Of a DNA stretch of 64,000 bases, positions 18,422-29,831 are shown piece by piece (position 1 is the stretch's first letter; each line of letters opens with the position of its first letter). The notes under the pieces are model-generated. The model saw nothing but the letters and a program-made list of their open reading frames with translations, was not told the origin of the DNA and searched no databases. The translations under genes and the position numbers were made by a program. Source of the DNA: Fidelibacterota bacterium (GTDB lineage Bacteria; Fidelibacterota; UBA2242; JAOZSR01); NCBI GenBank assembly GCA_029939575.1, contig JAOZSR010000002.1, forward strand, positions 1-64,000, written 5' to 3'.

Positions 18422-19783
18422 TTATTTTCTTTTTTTAATTTGGGCAATGGCCAATTCAGCAGCCTTAACCAAAACATATTTAGTAGGCGCTGTTGTTAAT
18501 AAAGGATGAGTCCCAAACTGGAAAGAGACAAATTCATATACAGTTACATATTTCTGAATCGCCAAACTAACAATGTTTATCATCTCTCCGACACCTTTTC
18601 CACCAAATAATTCACCACCGATAATTTCGCCATTTTCAGGATTTGCAATAATTTTTGCTTCAAGGGGATAAGTATCGGCAATTGTTCCCGGATGCCTGTC
18701 AACATCTTTAAATTGACCAATTACATAATCAATGTTTGCTTCTTTGGCAACTTGCTCAATTGCACCTGCAGATGCGAAGGCTTTTTTATTGATCTCGGTA
18801 GAAAATACGGAAAGTGTTCCTGTAAAACCTCTTAATAATTTGATATTAAATAAATTGTACCCCAGCACTCTGGCCTCTGCTGTTGCTGTAGAAGCAAGCA
18901 TAATATTATCAGTCCTACCAGTAATAAATCCAAGTGTCTGAGCACAATCACCGACAGCATATACATCTTTTTTACCAGTTCTCCGGTAATTATCTACACG
19001 AATCATTCCCCGACTGTTTATTTCCAGACCGGCCTTTTTTGCCAGGTCTGTTCTTGGTTTATATCCAACACAGAAAATAACAATATCAGCATTAATGACT
19101 TTTCCGGTAGATAATTTTACACTGCTAACTTTACCATCTTTTCCCAATATTTCTTCTACTTTAGTTTCTGTATACAGATTGACTCCGGATTCTTTGATTT
19201 CAATATCCGCTTTTAAAGCAAAATCAACAGAAAAAGCTTTGTAAAGACAATGTTTTTCCATTTCTATAAGAGATACTACTTTATCTTTATACTTTGCTAA
19301 TTGCTCAGCAATTTCCACTCCGATAAAACCGCCACCAATTACAACAATATTTTGAGCAGCATCTGTCTTTTTCATTAATTGATCGATATAACCGTAACTC
19401 TTTTTTATATTCTCTACACCATCCAGATCATAGCCTTTGATAAATTTTGGAATAGTTGGAGTAGAGCCAGTTGCAAAAACAAGTTTATTATAAGAAAACT
19501 CTTCACCGGATTCAGTTGTTAAACTTTTATTGTCAAAATTAATATTGGTGACTTTATCTACTAAAACTTCTCCACCGGCATCTACAAAGGGTTTCGGTCC
19601 CATGGCATTTTTTGACACATCTTCAAGATCATGGAAAATATAAGGAATTCCACAAGGAACCAGTCCCTTTTCTTCTTCTTTGATCATTAAAAATGATTTT
19701 TCAGGATTTTGTTTTTTTGCAGTGACACCGGTAATGATTCCTGAAGGACCACCTCCGATAATAATTACGTCATGATTTTTCAT
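18422..19783 (-). CDS. FAD/NAD(P)-dependent disulfide oxidoreductase, CoA-disulfide reductase/NADH oxidase-like
   Basis: DVIIIGGGPSGI, CGIPYIF redox-Cys context, second nucleotide motif VVIGGGFIGVEIAEQ; start reset to MKNHDVII. Confidence 0.82.
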   Translation of the reverse strand: MKNHDVIIIGGGPSGIITGVTAKKQNPEKSFLMIKEEEKGLVPCGIPYIFHDLEDVSKNAMGPKPFVDAGGEVLVDKVTNINFDNKSLTTESGEEFSYNKLVFATGSTPTIPKFIKGYDLDGVENIKKSYGYIDQLMKKTDAAQNIVVIGGGFIGVEIAEQLAKYKDKVVSLIEMEKHCLYKAFSVDFALKADIEIKESGVNLYTETKVEEILGKDGKVSSVKLSTGKVINADIVIFCVGYKPRTDLAKKAGLEINSRGMIRVDNYRRTGKKDVYAVGDCAQTLGFITGRTDNIMLASTATAEARVLGYNLFNIKLLRGFTGTLSVFSTEINKKAFASAGAIEQVAKEANIDYVIGQFKDVDRHPGTIADTYPLEAKIIANPENGEIIGGELFGGKGVGEMINIVSLAIQKYVTVYEFVSFQFGTHPLLTTAPTKYVLVKAAELAIAQIKKRK

Positions 19784-20161
19784 AGAAATTTCTCCTAAGT
19801 TAAAAATTATACATTCAAGCAACCGGATAATTTAACAATTTTTTTCAATATTATCATAAGAGAATATTTTCTTTTTAATTCAGGCATGTATAACGATACA
19901 TTTTAAAAATAAAATTAACTAACATATACATCGCTATTAAGATTTATAGAAAATCAGTAAATAAATAATCTTTTGCACTATGAATTGGTTTGATATTCCA
20001 ATGGAACTGCAAAACTGGCAGAAGCAGCTATTACAATTGGAATAATATCTGTAGCAATTTACGATTTTTAAAACTACTTTAAAAAATTGTCCTTGTTTAC
20101 AATTAGGTTGTAAATAAAGGCTATAATGACTTTAAACTAATGGCTATGAGAATATTTCAGA

Positions 20162-20578
20162 TTAGATTTTAGAATCATTATTCTTTTTTAGATATAGATA
20201 ACATTCTATCATTAATATTAAGAATATCATATCCAGCACGCCAAAAAGTCCGACAAAAAGCCAATGCGGAATTTTACCAAAAAACGCATAAAAAAGAGCA
20301 ATTGAAACGTAAGCCAATTTATATAAAGTACCAACTAAAATAAGATCACGGTTTTTATTCAGATCACCACGATAAATTAAATAATAAGCAACACCTATTA
20401 CAAACAGGAACGCACCAATCAAAGAAATATATGCTCCATATTCAGGTAATTTTTCCGAAATTCCAATTAAATTAAAAGCAAACTTATAAAAGAATGTAAA
20501 AACAATTCCCAGTATCAGGTCATAAATAGCCGTAGCCAAAAAAATAGCCTTATAAAACTTTTCCCTCTTTTGTTCCAT
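20162..20578 (-). CDS. Four-TM membrane protein of unknown function
   Basis: 138 aa hydrophobic protein. Confidence 0.6.
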   Translation of the reverse strand: MEQKREKFYKAIFLATAIYDLILGIVFTFFYKFAFNLIGISEKLPEYGAYISLIGAFLFVIGVAYYLIYRGDLNKNRDLILVGTLYKLAYVSIALFYAFFGKIPHWLFVGLFGVLDMIFLILMIECYLYLKKNNDSKI

Positions 20579-20628
20579 AATAGACCTCCTTGTTTTTAAA
20601 TTATATGAAAATGTAAATATAATTCAAC

Positions 20629-21630
20629 TCATTCAAAAGGATATTTAAAGCCCCACTCATTTCGCATTTTGTCCATCACTTCCATGATTTTAACTGTTTC
20701 ATCTAAAGAAATAATTTCACTTTCCAACCTTCCTTCATTAATACATCGAAATACTTCTTCTACCTGGTAAACAAATCCATTGTCATGACATGGCTCATGA
20801 ACTTCTGACTTGTTAACTATCTCATTTGTACCATTGTGTTGCGAGACTGTAAACCGCTGACCAACCTGGAATTGTGGATATTCAATATAACCTTTTGAAC
20901 CATAAATAATTGCCTTATCTATCATATGAAGGTTAAAACTTGTACAAATATTCACTAAACAGCCAGAAGGAAATCGAAACATATAATTAGCGATTTCATC
21001 TACTCCCAAATCACTAAAACGGGTCATTGATTTAATTTCTACAGGAATTTCTCCCAACACATTACAAATAAAGGAAATCGGATAAATTCCCATATCCAGC
21101 GTAACGCCTCCTGCCAAATTTGGATCTTTTAATCTTGTTTCATATTTAGGTGATACAATTCCGCCAAATGTAATATTGCACTCTTTTATTTCACCAATTT
21201 CCTGATTTTTGAGCATCTTCTTCAAAGTTTTTTGAGCAGGTAAAAATCTCACCCACATTGCCTCCATCAAAAAAAGTTTCTTCTTCCGTGCAATACGAAC
21301 AAGTTCCCGAGCCTCATTAGCATTAACGGTAAATGGCTTCTCAATCAAAACATGTTTTCCATTCTCCAAAGCCAATTTGGCATTTTCAAAATGAAAATTA
21401 TGAGTTGTTGCCACATAAACAACATCAATTGCTTTACTTGTAACTAATTCCTGGTAAGAATAAGTCTGATCAACACCATTTTCATCAGCAAATATTTTTG
21501 CCCTTGATGGAGTTTTTGAGGCTATGCCATAGAGATGATTTTGAGGAGTTTTATTAAGAGCATTCGCCATTCTTTTTGCAATTACTCCGGCTCCCATTAT
21601 ACCCCAATTAAGTTTTTTTACTTTTTCCAT
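20629..21630 (-). CDS. Gfo/Idh/MocA-family oxidoreductase
   Basis: WGIMGAGVIAKRMANAL; VLIEKPFTVNANEARELV. Confidence 0.9.
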   Translation of the reverse strand: MEKVKKLNWGIMGAGVIAKRMANALNKTPQNHLYGIASKTPSRAKIFADENGVDQTYSYQELVTSKAIDVVYVATTHNFHFENAKLALENGKHVLIEKPFTVNANEARELVRIARKKKLFLMEAMWVRFLPAQKTLKKMLKNQEIGEIKECNITFGGIVSPKYETRLKDPNLAGGVTLDMGIYPISFICNVLGEIPVEIKSMTRFSDLGVDEIANYMFRFPSGCLVNICTSFNLHMIDKAIIYGSKGYIEYPQFQVGQRFTVSQHNGTNEIVNKSEVHEPCHDNGFVYQVEEVFRCINEGRLESEIISLDETVKIMEVMDKMRNEWGFKYPFE

Positions 21631-21682
21631 ACCATTTCCTCTTGCTAATTACTTTTCCAATATATGATTTTTACCAAATATC

Positions 21683-22840
21683 TTATTTTGATTTTGGAAA
21701 AAATTGGATTAAAATATTATCAATGTGAGCACGCCAATTGCCCCAGCTATGACCTTCATGAAATTCATTTGTCTTAACAAAATATTCTTTTTTGTTAAGA
21801 GTTGATAATAATAATTTATTAGCCTTTTGTATCGATGGTTCATAACTACCCCAATCAAGATAAAAGGATATATTTTTCCTTTCTCCATTAAAAAGTAAAT
21901 TGATAATCCTATTATCATCTACCCAAAAAGCCCCCGATTGACTGGCACAAAGGCCAATAATTTGCGGATAATGGTAACAAATATAAACTGAAATCAACCC
22001 TCCGAGAGATGCTCCCATTATACACCTTTTATCTGGTTTATCAATTGTTCGATAATGACTGTCGATATAAGGAACAAGTTCTTTGACAATCATTTCCATA
22101 TATTTGGTATTTATCCAATATTCTGTATTTCGCTTAACGGGATTAATAAAAACAACAATACACTCTTCAATTTTATTATGTGCAATCAGGTAATCCAGGA
22201 TATTATTCATCTTTGCAATATTTTTGTATTCCTCTCCGTCATTAACATAAACAACCGGATATTTCTTCGGCTCCTTATCGTCATACTTCGGGGGTAAATA
22301 AACATAAATCTGTCTGGAATTATTCAACGAATCACTGTGAAAATTCAAGGATGATACATTACCTTGAAAAATATCAGAATAAAATTCAATTTCCCGGGGC
22401 TGTCTATAATCTCCCATAGCTAATTCGGAATTTTGTCCAAATCCGCTCAAAATTGCTTTAGAATTCAGAGGATCCAAAATCCAGGAAGTTCCATCTTTTA
22501 CAAATTTATAGTCAATTCGGGCATCTTTCTCAAATATTTTTGTCAAATATTGAAAATTAGTTCCCGGTACATTTGTCATTGTGTCTTTCTCCGGACTCCA
22601 TCCATTGAAATCCCCGGTCACAATTACTGGTGCTGATGAAAAACTATTAAAAATAAAATGAGCCATTGTATCTTCTATTATCGGAAATTCTTTCTCGGAT
22701 TGCATAAAATTATCTATTATTTCAATCCTACGATTTTGCTCGGCATTCCTAACAGAATTTAGAAAATCATGGAAATCTTGTCCCTTTAAGACACTGGAAA
22801 AAATCAGTAACAAAACACAAAATAATTTTTGGTAGTTCAT
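21683..22840 (-). CDS. Enterochelin-esterase-like alpha/beta hydrolase with N-terminal carbohydrate-binding E-set-like domain
   Basis: VIVTGDFNGWSPEKDTM (CBM48-like); esterase GASLGGLISVYICYHYP. Confidence 0.82.
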   Translation of the reverse strand: MNYQKLFCVLLLIFSSVLKGQDFHDFLNSVRNAEQNRRIEIIDNFMQSEKEFPIIEDTMAHFIFNSFSSAPVIVTGDFNGWSPEKDTMTNVPGTNFQYLTKIFEKDARIDYKFVKDGTSWILDPLNSKAILSGFGQNSELAMGDYRQPREIEFYSDIFQGNVSSLNFHSDSLNNSRQIYVYLPPKYDDKEPKKYPVVYVNDGEEYKNIAKMNNILDYLIAHNKIEECIVVFINPVKRNTEYWINTKYMEMIVKELVPYIDSHYRTIDKPDKRCIMGASLGGLISVYICYHYPQIIGLCASQSGAFWVDDNRIINLLFNGERKNISFYLDWGSYEPSIQKANKLLLSTLNKKEYFVKTNEFHEGHSWGNWRAHIDNILIQFFPKSK

Positions 22841-23062
22841 AAATACTCACTGTTTTTAATTTTAAAAGTTTATCTGATTCATTTTGGAATTTATAAAAGA
22901 ATATACACCATGCCAAATGGATTGCTTCGGAATTATTAAAATTCTTATATGTACATTTATTTTTGAATCCATTCAATTAATTATTAATATTAAAAAGAAA
23001 TATTAATTAATGGAAAAATGATTGATTTTACTAAATAACAGGTAGTTGAGGAGTTTAGAAAA

Positions 23063-24187
23063 ATGTTTGAAAATATAAATATAATGCAAGAATCGGAAGT
23101 TAAGCCGGCAATTAACAGGCTAATTAAAGCAAGAGCTTTTTCATTAATGATAAAAGGTATATCCAGGGATCTACCAAAAGAAAAATTGATCAAAATATTT
23201 GATAATATCTCAACAATTAAAGACTTTCAAACAAAATTTATTAAGCCTTTATTAGATACAATTATTTTTAAAACTACAAATGGACTTTCTTATGATGGAG
23301 TAAATAATCTTGACCCATCCCAGGCTTATTTATTTATTTCAAATCATAGAGATATTATTCTGGATTCAACATTTTTAAATTATATCTTATTAAACAATAG
23401 CCATGAAACAACCCAGCTGGCTATTGGGGACAATCTGCTAATTTACCCCTGGATTACTGACTTTTTAAGACTGAATAAAAGTTTTATTGTGAAAAGAGAT
23501 ATGTCACCACGACAACTCTACACTTACTCAAAAAAACTTTCTGAATATATTCACAATACTATTACAAATGAAAAAGTATCTATCTGGATCGCCCAGCGTG
23601 AAGGTCGTGCAAAAGACGGACATGATGAAACACAAACCGGTGTTCTAAAAATGCTTAGCATGGGGAATAAAACAAATTTTGTTGACCATTTTAAATCATT
23701 ACAAATTGTTCCGGTATCAATTTCCTATGAGTTTGATCCTTGTGATAATATAAAAATTAAAGAATTATATCAGAAAAAAACAGGTGGTGAATATTCTAAA
23801 ACAACCAAAGATGATTTGAAAAGTATGATTACCGGCATTACCGGACAAAAAGGACGAGTTCATTATTCAATTGGAAAACCAATTAACAAAGAATTAAATG
23901 ATTTTCAGACTTTCCCGAATCTTAACACTTTTGTTAAAAATTTGGCACTTTTACTCGACCATGAAATCCAATCAAATTATAAACTCTGGAGTACTAATTA
24001 TCTTGCTCATGATATGCTAAATAATACTAGTATGTATACAGATAAATATAACGACAAGGATAAAAAAAGTTTTCAGGAATTGATAGCAGAAAGAATTAAA
24101 GGAATTGACGGTAAAAAAACCGTATTAGAAACCATTTTATTAGAAATGTATTCCAATCCGGTTAAAAATCGACTAAAACGCAGTTAA
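23063..24187 (+). CDS. 1-acyl-sn-glycerol-3-phosphate acyltransferase-like protein
   Basis: ISNHRDIILDS (HX4D), WIAQREGRAKDG. Confidence 0.75.
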   Translation: MFENINIMQESEVKPAINRLIKARAFSLMIKGISRDLPKEKLIKIFDNISTIKDFQTKFIKPLLDTIIFKTTNGLSYDGVNNLDPSQAYLFISNHRDIILDSTFLNYILLNNSHETTQLAIGDNLLIYPWITDFLRLNKSFIVKRDMSPRQLYTYSKKLSEYIHNTITNEKVSIWIAQREGRAKDGHDETQTGVLKMLSMGNKTNFVDHFKSLQIVPVSISYEFDPCDNIKIKELYQKKTGGEYSKTTKDDLKSMITGITGQKGRVHYSIGKPINKELNDFQTFPNLNTFVKNLALLLDHEIQSNYKLWSTNYLAHDMLNNTSMYTDKYNDKDKKSFQELIAERIKGIDGKKTVLETILLEMYSNPVKNRLKRS

Positions 24188-24189
24188 TA

Positions 24190-24897
24190 TTATTTAAGAA
24201 ACCAGCGACTAATTTTAATTAAAATCCGTTTTGATAATTTACTTTTTCCATGATTTACATTTAACTCCTGCCTGACAGAATACCTGTAACGGGTTTCTTT
24301 CGCCAAAGCATTTGCCAAAAAATAAGGATGATATTGTCCGGCCTTGTTACGTAAAATTACATCCATGGACTGTTTGTTATCGTAAGGTATTAATTGTTTT
24401 TTTAAATTTAAAGCATTTTTACAATTTACGAGGTAACAGAATGTACCATTGTTAATTCCTCTTTTACGGATTAATTGTGGTTTGAGAAAATATTCATTAA
24501 CCGGAATACCAGTGACATTATGATATCCTAATCTTATCATATCCCAGTCATCCGGAACATTTTCCCAGGGAATGTCTGAAAGCTTTTCCAAAAAATCTTT
24601 TCTCAAAACAGCATCATCTTCACAGATCAATGCAACTTCACAATCAGGATCATTATGAACTTTTTCCCACAAAGTCACATGACTAAGCAAGCAGCCCAGG
24701 CTTCCCGGCATGCGTAGTTTAAAATTTTTCCCAAGATATTCATTTTGCTTATATTCTTCTATATTAACATTGCCTCCGTTCACTGCCGGCCACAAAGTCA
24801 CATCTATTCCAGCTTCCTTACTACTTTTAAAAAATCGCTTTAATCTTTCCGCACCTTCTACTTCCATACCTATTACATAGGCTTTATCAAAATGCAT
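24190..24897 (-). CDS. Glycosyltransferase family 25
   Basis: AYVIGMEVEGAERLKRF, GSLGCLLSHVTLWEKV, ALICEDDAVL. Confidence 0.82.
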   Translation of the reverse strand: MHFDKAYVIGMEVEGAERLKRFFKSSKEAGIDVTLWPAVNGGNVNIEEYKQNEYLGKNFKLRMPGSLGCLLSHVTLWEKVHNDPDCEVALICEDDAVLRKDFLEKLSDIPWENVPDDWDMIRLGYHNVTGIPVNEYFLKPQLIRKRGINNGTFCYLVNCKNALNLKKQLIPYDNKQSMDVILRNKAGQYHPYFLANALAKETRYRYSVRQELNVNHGKSKLSKRILIKISRWFLK

Positions 24898-24907
24898 TAA
24901 TACCCCT

Positions 24908-26152
24908 TTATTTTCGTTTTACATATTTATAAATTTTATCAGAACGGCGAATTATATTTTGAATTTTCATTGAAAAATAAACACCTTTTTCAGCAATAGT
25001 TACTTTCTTATCATCAATTCGTATTTCATCAATTACAGATTCCACAACTCCTGTTGTTGGACCAATAATCAAAATTTCATCACCCTTTTTTACTGAATTC
25101 GCTTCTGTAAAAACTTCACCAACTTTGATTTTCGAAAAATAATTAGTGATTTTTCCAACATATATTTTTTTCCTGGTAGCGACTGATCCATATTTATGAG
25201 ACCACTCACCTAATTTTTGTCCCAAGTAATAACCATCCCAAAATCCCCGGTTAAAAACAGAACTTAACCTTTTATTCCACTGATCAATTTTATCTTTAGT
25301 AAAATCATTATTAAAATAAGCAGTTAACGCCTCTTTATAACATTTTGTTACAGTTAATACATATTCTGGCGAACGAGCCCGTCCTTCAATTTTCAAAACA
25401 GTAACACCAGCATCAAGAATCTTATTTAAAAAATGAATTGTGCACAGATCCTTGGGTGACATAATATATTCATTATCAATTTCCAGTTCATTCCCGGTTT
25501 CAATATCAGTTACCCTGTAGGCTCTTCTACAAACCTGGAGACAAGCACCACGATTAGCAGAATAATTCATAGAATGAAGACTCAGATAACATTTCCCGGA
25601 AATGGCCATACACAAAGCACCATGAATAAACATTTCAATTTTGACCAAATTCCCAGACGGTCCGGTGATTTTTTCTTCTTTAATGGCCCTGGAAATTTGA
25701 CCAACCTGCTCCAAAGTTACTTCTCTCGCTAAAACAACTACATCAGCAAATTGGGCGAAAAATTTTACAGCTTCAATATTACTAATATTTGCCTGGGTTG
25801 ACATATGAATTTCAACATTTTTTGTAATTGCATAATTCAAAACAGCCATATCACTGGCAATAATTGCAGAAACATCACTCTTTTTTGCAGTATCAACTAT
25901 TTGTTTCATCAAATCCAAATCATTATTGTAAATGACGGTATTGAGGGTGAGATAACTTTTAATCTTTTCTTTTTTACAAATCAGGACAATTTCCTGCAAA
26001 TCATCTATTGTAAAATTTTGTGATGATTTTGAACGCATATTTAATCGTGAAATGCCAAAGTATACTGAATTGGCACCTGCTTGAATGGCAGCTCTTAAAG
26101 ATGAAAAAGAACCAACCGGAGCCATTATTTCTATTTCATTTTTACTAACCAT
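24908..26152 (-). CDS. U32-family peptidase
   Basis: EIMAPVGSFSSLRAAIQAGANSVYFG; RGACLQVCRRAY; VLKIEGRARSPEYV. Confidence 0.9.
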   Translation of the reverse strand: MVSKNEIEIMAPVGSFSSLRAAIQAGANSVYFGISRLNMRSKSSQNFTIDDLQEIVLICKKEKIKSYLTLNTVIYNNDLDLMKQIVDTAKKSDVSAIIASDMAVLNYAITKNVEIHMSTQANISNIEAVKFFAQFADVVVLAREVTLEQVGQISRAIKEEKITGPSGNLVKIEMFIHGALCMAISGKCYLSLHSMNYSANRGACLQVCRRAYRVTDIETGNELEIDNEYIMSPKDLCTIHFLNKILDAGVTVLKIEGRARSPEYVLTVTKCYKEALTAYFNNDFTKDKIDQWNKRLSSVFNRGFWDGYYLGQKLGEWSHKYGSVATRKKIYVGKITNYFSKIKVGEVFTEANSVKKGDEILIIGPTTGVVESVIDEIRIDDKKVTIAEKGVYFSMKIQNIIRRSDKIYKYVKRK

Positions 26153-26438
26153 TTTCCTCTAACCAAAAATTTTAATTTCATTGAAAAATATACAATAAAA
26201 AAGATAGAATATAAAAAATAATTGACATATTTTTTATATAATGGCAAATATACAGGCTATTTCATACAATACAAACGCCTATAAGATAAATAAAAACAAT
26301 GATATTTCCCATGATTAAATCAACAAAACTACTATCAAAAAATAATTCAACAGTTTGTACGTTATTTGACTTGCATAAGGAAAGTGAAAAAATTAAATTT
26401 GTCTGCTATATGCATTAGATAGAAATTGAATCAGGAAT

Positions 26439-27761
26439 ATGTTAGAACAGTTACAAAATAGTTTTGGAAAAATAGTTAAAACTCTTCGTGGAGAAGGCAA
26501 AATTACGGAAAGCAATATCCGTGACAGGATGCGTGACGTCCGTCGCGCTTTGCTGGAAGCCGATGTAAATTATAAAGTAGTAAAAGATTTTATTAAGACT
26601 ACTGAAGAAAAAGCAATTGGTGTCAAAATCACTAAAAGCCTTTCTCCAGGTCAGGTAATTGTCAAAATTATAAACGATGAGTTAACTGCACTTCTTGGTA
26701 AACAGAAATACAATCTCAAAACCGCTTCAACCCCACCAACAATAATCCTGTTAACCGGACTCCAGGGATGTGGAAAAACTACATTTGCCGCGAAATTAGC
26801 CAACCATTTGAAAAAGCAAAATCATAAACCATTATTAGTTCCGGTAGATATTTATAGACCTGCAGCAGTGCAGCAATTAGAAATACTTGGAAAACAAATT
26901 GATACAGATGTTTATTCTGAAAAAAAGAAGGTCCTCAAAAGAATAAAAGGAGCTGTTAGTTTTGCACGGGAAAATAATCATGATACGATCATTGTAGATA
27001 CAGCAGGGCGTTTGCATATTGATGATAAAATGATGAAAGAACTGGTTAGCATAAAAAAAACATTTTCTCCGGACAATACTTTCTTTGTTGCTGACGGACT
27101 TACAGGGCAGGATGCAGTAAACACGGCAAAAGTCTTTGATGAACAGATTAATTTTGATGGAATAGTACTTACAAAAATGGATAGTGATGCCCGCGGTGGT
27201 GCAGCTTTATCCGTTGTAAAAGCCACAGGTAAACCAATAGCTTTTATTGGCATTGGCGAAAAACCGGAAGATCTTGAAATTTTTCATCCGGACCGCATAG
27301 CAAACAGAATTTTAGGCATGGGTGATATAGTTTCCCTGGTTGAAAAAGTACAGGAAACAGTAGATATAGAAGAAGCCCAAAAATTGGAAAAAAAACTTCG
27401 TAAAAATGAATTCACTTTAGAAGATTTTCTTTCTCAACTTAAACAGATGAAAAAACTTGGACCTTTAGAAAACATCATAGAAATGATGCCCGGTATGGGA
27501 AATAAATTTAAAAATATGCAAGTAGATAATAAAGAATTATCCCGTACAGAAGCGATAATTCACTCAATGACAAAAAAAGAACGAATAAAACCAAATATTA
27601 TAAATGGAAGTCGCAGGAAGAGAATAGCAAGAGGTAGTGGTACAAAAGTAAATGATGTAAACAGACTACTTAATCAATATAAACAATTAAATAAACTTAT
27701 GAAACGGATGGGTAAAATGAGGCTTCCGAAAAACCTGTCATCGTTAAAAATGGGTATTTAA
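26439..27761 (+). CDS. ffh: Signal recognition particle protein Ffh
   Basis: GLQGCGKTTFAAKLA, DTAGRLHID, M-domain with MPGMGN. Confidence 0.96.
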   Translation: MLEQLQNSFGKIVKTLRGEGKITESNIRDRMRDVRRALLEADVNYKVVKDFIKTTEEKAIGVKITKSLSPGQVIVKIINDELTALLGKQKYNLKTASTPPTIILLTGLQGCGKTTFAAKLANHLKKQNHKPLLVPVDIYRPAAVQQLEILGKQIDTDVYSEKKKVLKRIKGAVSFARENNHDTIIVDTAGRLHIDDKMMKELVSIKKTFSPDNTFFVADGLTGQDAVNTAKVFDEQINFDGIVLTKMDSDARGGAALSVVKATGKPIAFIGIGEKPEDLEIFHPDRIANRILGMGDIVSLVEKVQETVDIEEAQKLEKKLRKNEFTLEDFLSQLKQMKKLGPLENIIEMMPGMGNKFKNMQVDNKELSRTEAIIHSMTKKERIKPNIINGSRRKRIARGSGTKVNDVNRLLNQYKQLNKLMKRMGKMRLPKNLSSLKMGI

Positions 27762-27779
27762 AAAATAAAGGAGATATCT

Positions 27780-28229
27780 TTGGCAGTTAAAATTAGATTA
27801 CAAAGGTTGGGAAGGAAAAAGAAACCATTTTTCCGTATAATAGTAATTGATTCCAGGAAAAGAAGAGATGGAAGATACTTAGAAAAAATCGGATACTATG
27901 ATCCATTGACAAAACCAGCAACAGTAAAAATTGATAAAGAAAAGGTACTAGCCTGGCTAGAAAAAGGTGCCATTCCTTCTGATACAGTTTTTAATCTATT
28001 GCAAAAAGAAGGCATTGCCCTTGAATGGCATCTTATCAGGAATAAAGTTGGCGAAAAAAGTCGTAATATTGAATTACAAAAATGGGAATTAGCCAAAAAA
28101 GAACGTGAGACAAAAAGTACAGAAACACCTGTAGAAGAAAAAATAGAAAAAACAGAAGAGCCTAAAAAAGAAGATAAAACTGTAGAGAATACTAAACCGG
28201 CTGAAACAGAAGAATCTAAATCAAAATAA
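27780..28229 (+). CDS. rpsP: 30S ribosomal protein S16 with acidic/lysine-rich C-terminal tail
   Basis: AVKIRLQRLGRKKKPFFRIIVIDSRKRRDGRYLEKIGYYDP; TTG start. Confidence 0.95.
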   Translation: MAVKIRLQRLGRKKKPFFRIIVIDSRKRRDGRYLEKIGYYDPLTKPATVKIDKEKVLAWLEKGAIPSDTVFNLLQKEGIALEWHLIRNKVGEKSRNIELQKWELAKKERETKSTETPVEEKIEKTEEPKKEDKTVENTKPAETEESKSK

Positions 28230-28359
28230 TTTAGAAAAGATTTTGATGACCTGTCAATTTTAAATATTACTACTATTTATTAAATTTTTCTTTAAATTAG
28301 TAGGCTTGACTTTTGGAAAAAACGTGTTTTATTGAAATCAGTTATAAAGGAGAATCAGA

Positions 28360-28593
28360 ATGCAAGAATTCATTGAATTTATCGTCAAAAAATTAGTTGA
28401 CAATCCGGATGAAGTAAAAGTAACTCAGGTTGATAGTGAAAAAACTATTATTCTTGAACTTCAGGTTAAAGAAGGTGATCTTGGTAAAGTTATCGGTAAA
28501 AAAGGTCGAACAGCAAAATCTATAAGAACTCTGTTAACTGCAGCTGCAGCTAAACAAGGACAAAAAAGAGCGATTCTGGAAATTATAGAGTAG
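28360..28593 (+). CDS. khpA: KH-domain RNA-binding protein KhpA
   Basis: GDLGKVIGKKGRTAKSIRTLLTAAA. Confidence 0.93.
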   Translation: MQEFIEFIVKKLVDNPDEVKVTQVDSEKTIILELQVKEGDLGKVIGKKGRTAKSIRTLLTAAAAKQGQKRAILEIIE

Positions 28594-28596
28594 TAT

Positions 28597-29106
28597 TTGA
28601 AAACACGAGAAAGCAAACTGGTTCCAATTGGCTCAGTATCCAAACCACATGGAATAAAAGGTGAACTGGTTGTTGCACTCAATTATTCTGACATTGAGAT
28701 TGATAAAAATTTAAGGATAATATGGTTGGGAGATTCACCTAACCACATTCATCCCTGGAAAATTGAAACTTATCGTTTAGGTGAAAAACGAATTTTTTTG
28801 AAATTGCGAGATGTAAATTCTTTAGAGGAAGCCAAATATTTAGAAGAAATTAAAGTTTTTTTACCCCAAAATTTAATTCAACATACTGCTTTTTCGGAAA
28901 TTCTAAATTTTACTGTTTTTGATTCTAAAACTCAGAAACAAGTCGGAATTGTTAAGAGTATTGATCTTACTAATCCACAAATTCTCATGTTAATCGAAAC
29001 TGGTAAAAATGAATTAATGCTGCCCATAGTTGATGAATTTGTAAAAGAAATAGATCAAGCAAAAAAAAGAATATCAGTTGAATTAATTGAAGGCTTTGGT
29101 ATTTAA
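28597..29106 (+). CDS. rimM: Ribosome maturation factor RimM
   Basis: PIGSVSKPHGIKGELVV; LMLPIVDEFVKEID; TTG start; syntenic. Confidence 0.93.
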   Translation: MKTRESKLVPIGSVSKPHGIKGELVVALNYSDIEIDKNLRIIWLGDSPNHIHPWKIETYRLGEKRIFLKLRDVNSLEEAKYLEEIKVFLPQNLIQHTAFSEILNFTVFDSKTQKQVGIVKSIDLTNPQILMLIETGKNELMLPIVDEFVKEIDQAKKRISVELIEGFGI

Positions 29107-29831
29107 TGAATATTTATGTAGTAACAGCATTTCCAGATATGATTAAATCATGTGTTGGAGAAAGTATGTTTAAAAAGGCAGCAACCAAAGCTGGCGTTAA
29201 TTACAATATTTGGAACCTTAGAGACTTTACAAAAGATAAACATCGCCAGATTGATGACACTCCTTATGGCGGAGGTGCGGGAATGGTGTTAAAACCGGAA
29301 CCTTTCTTTCGCGCTTATGACAAGCTCACTGATGAATTGAATAATGCAAAACAGCGTATTATTTTTCCATCTCCACAGGGCAAAACATTTGACCATGAGA
29401 CAGCAGTAACGCTTTCTAAAGAAAAAAACCTGGTGTTTTTTTGTGGTCACTATAAAGGTGTTGACGAAAGAGTGATTGAAGAATTAGTTACTGATGAAAT
29501 TAGCATTGGTGATTTTGTGTTAACAGGTGGCGAATTACCATCATTAATGATGATAGATGCAATCATCAGACATATTCCTGGTGTATTGCACACTTATGAA
29601 TCTGCACAAACAGATTCATTTGCCGATGAATTACTTGAAGGTCCCATTTATACAAAGCCGGATGTATATAGGAATCTGAAAGTACCGGAAATATTATTTT
29701 CCGGGCATCATGCAAATATCGCTGATTGGAGATTTGAACAGCGATTAAAAAGAACCAAAGAAAGAAGAAAAGATTTGTTAAAAGAGAAAACAAAAAAAAC
29801 TATAAATGATCTTGGAGGAAATAATGGATAA
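29106..29831 (+). CDS. trmD: tRNA (guanine-N1)-methyltransferase TrmD
   Basis: [48 protein letters not shown]. Confidence 0.96.
   Translation: MNIYVVTAFPDMIKSCVGESMFKKAATKAGVNYNIWNLRDFTKDKHRQIDDTPYGGGAGMVLKPEPFFRAYDKLTDELNNAKQRIIFPSPQGKTFDHETAVTLSKEKNLVFFCGHYKGVDERVIEELVTDEISIGDFVLTGGELPSLMMIDAIIRHIPGVLHTYESAQTDSFADELLEGPIYTKPDVYRNLKVPEILFSGHHANIADWRFEQRLKRTKERRKDLLKEKTKKTINDLGGNNG

Noticed and set aside
19990-20070. Possible gene remnant: one frame reads GTAKLAEAAITIGIISVAIYDF-stop
   Set aside because: About 22 codons only, with no homologous parent visible in the window; could be chance.
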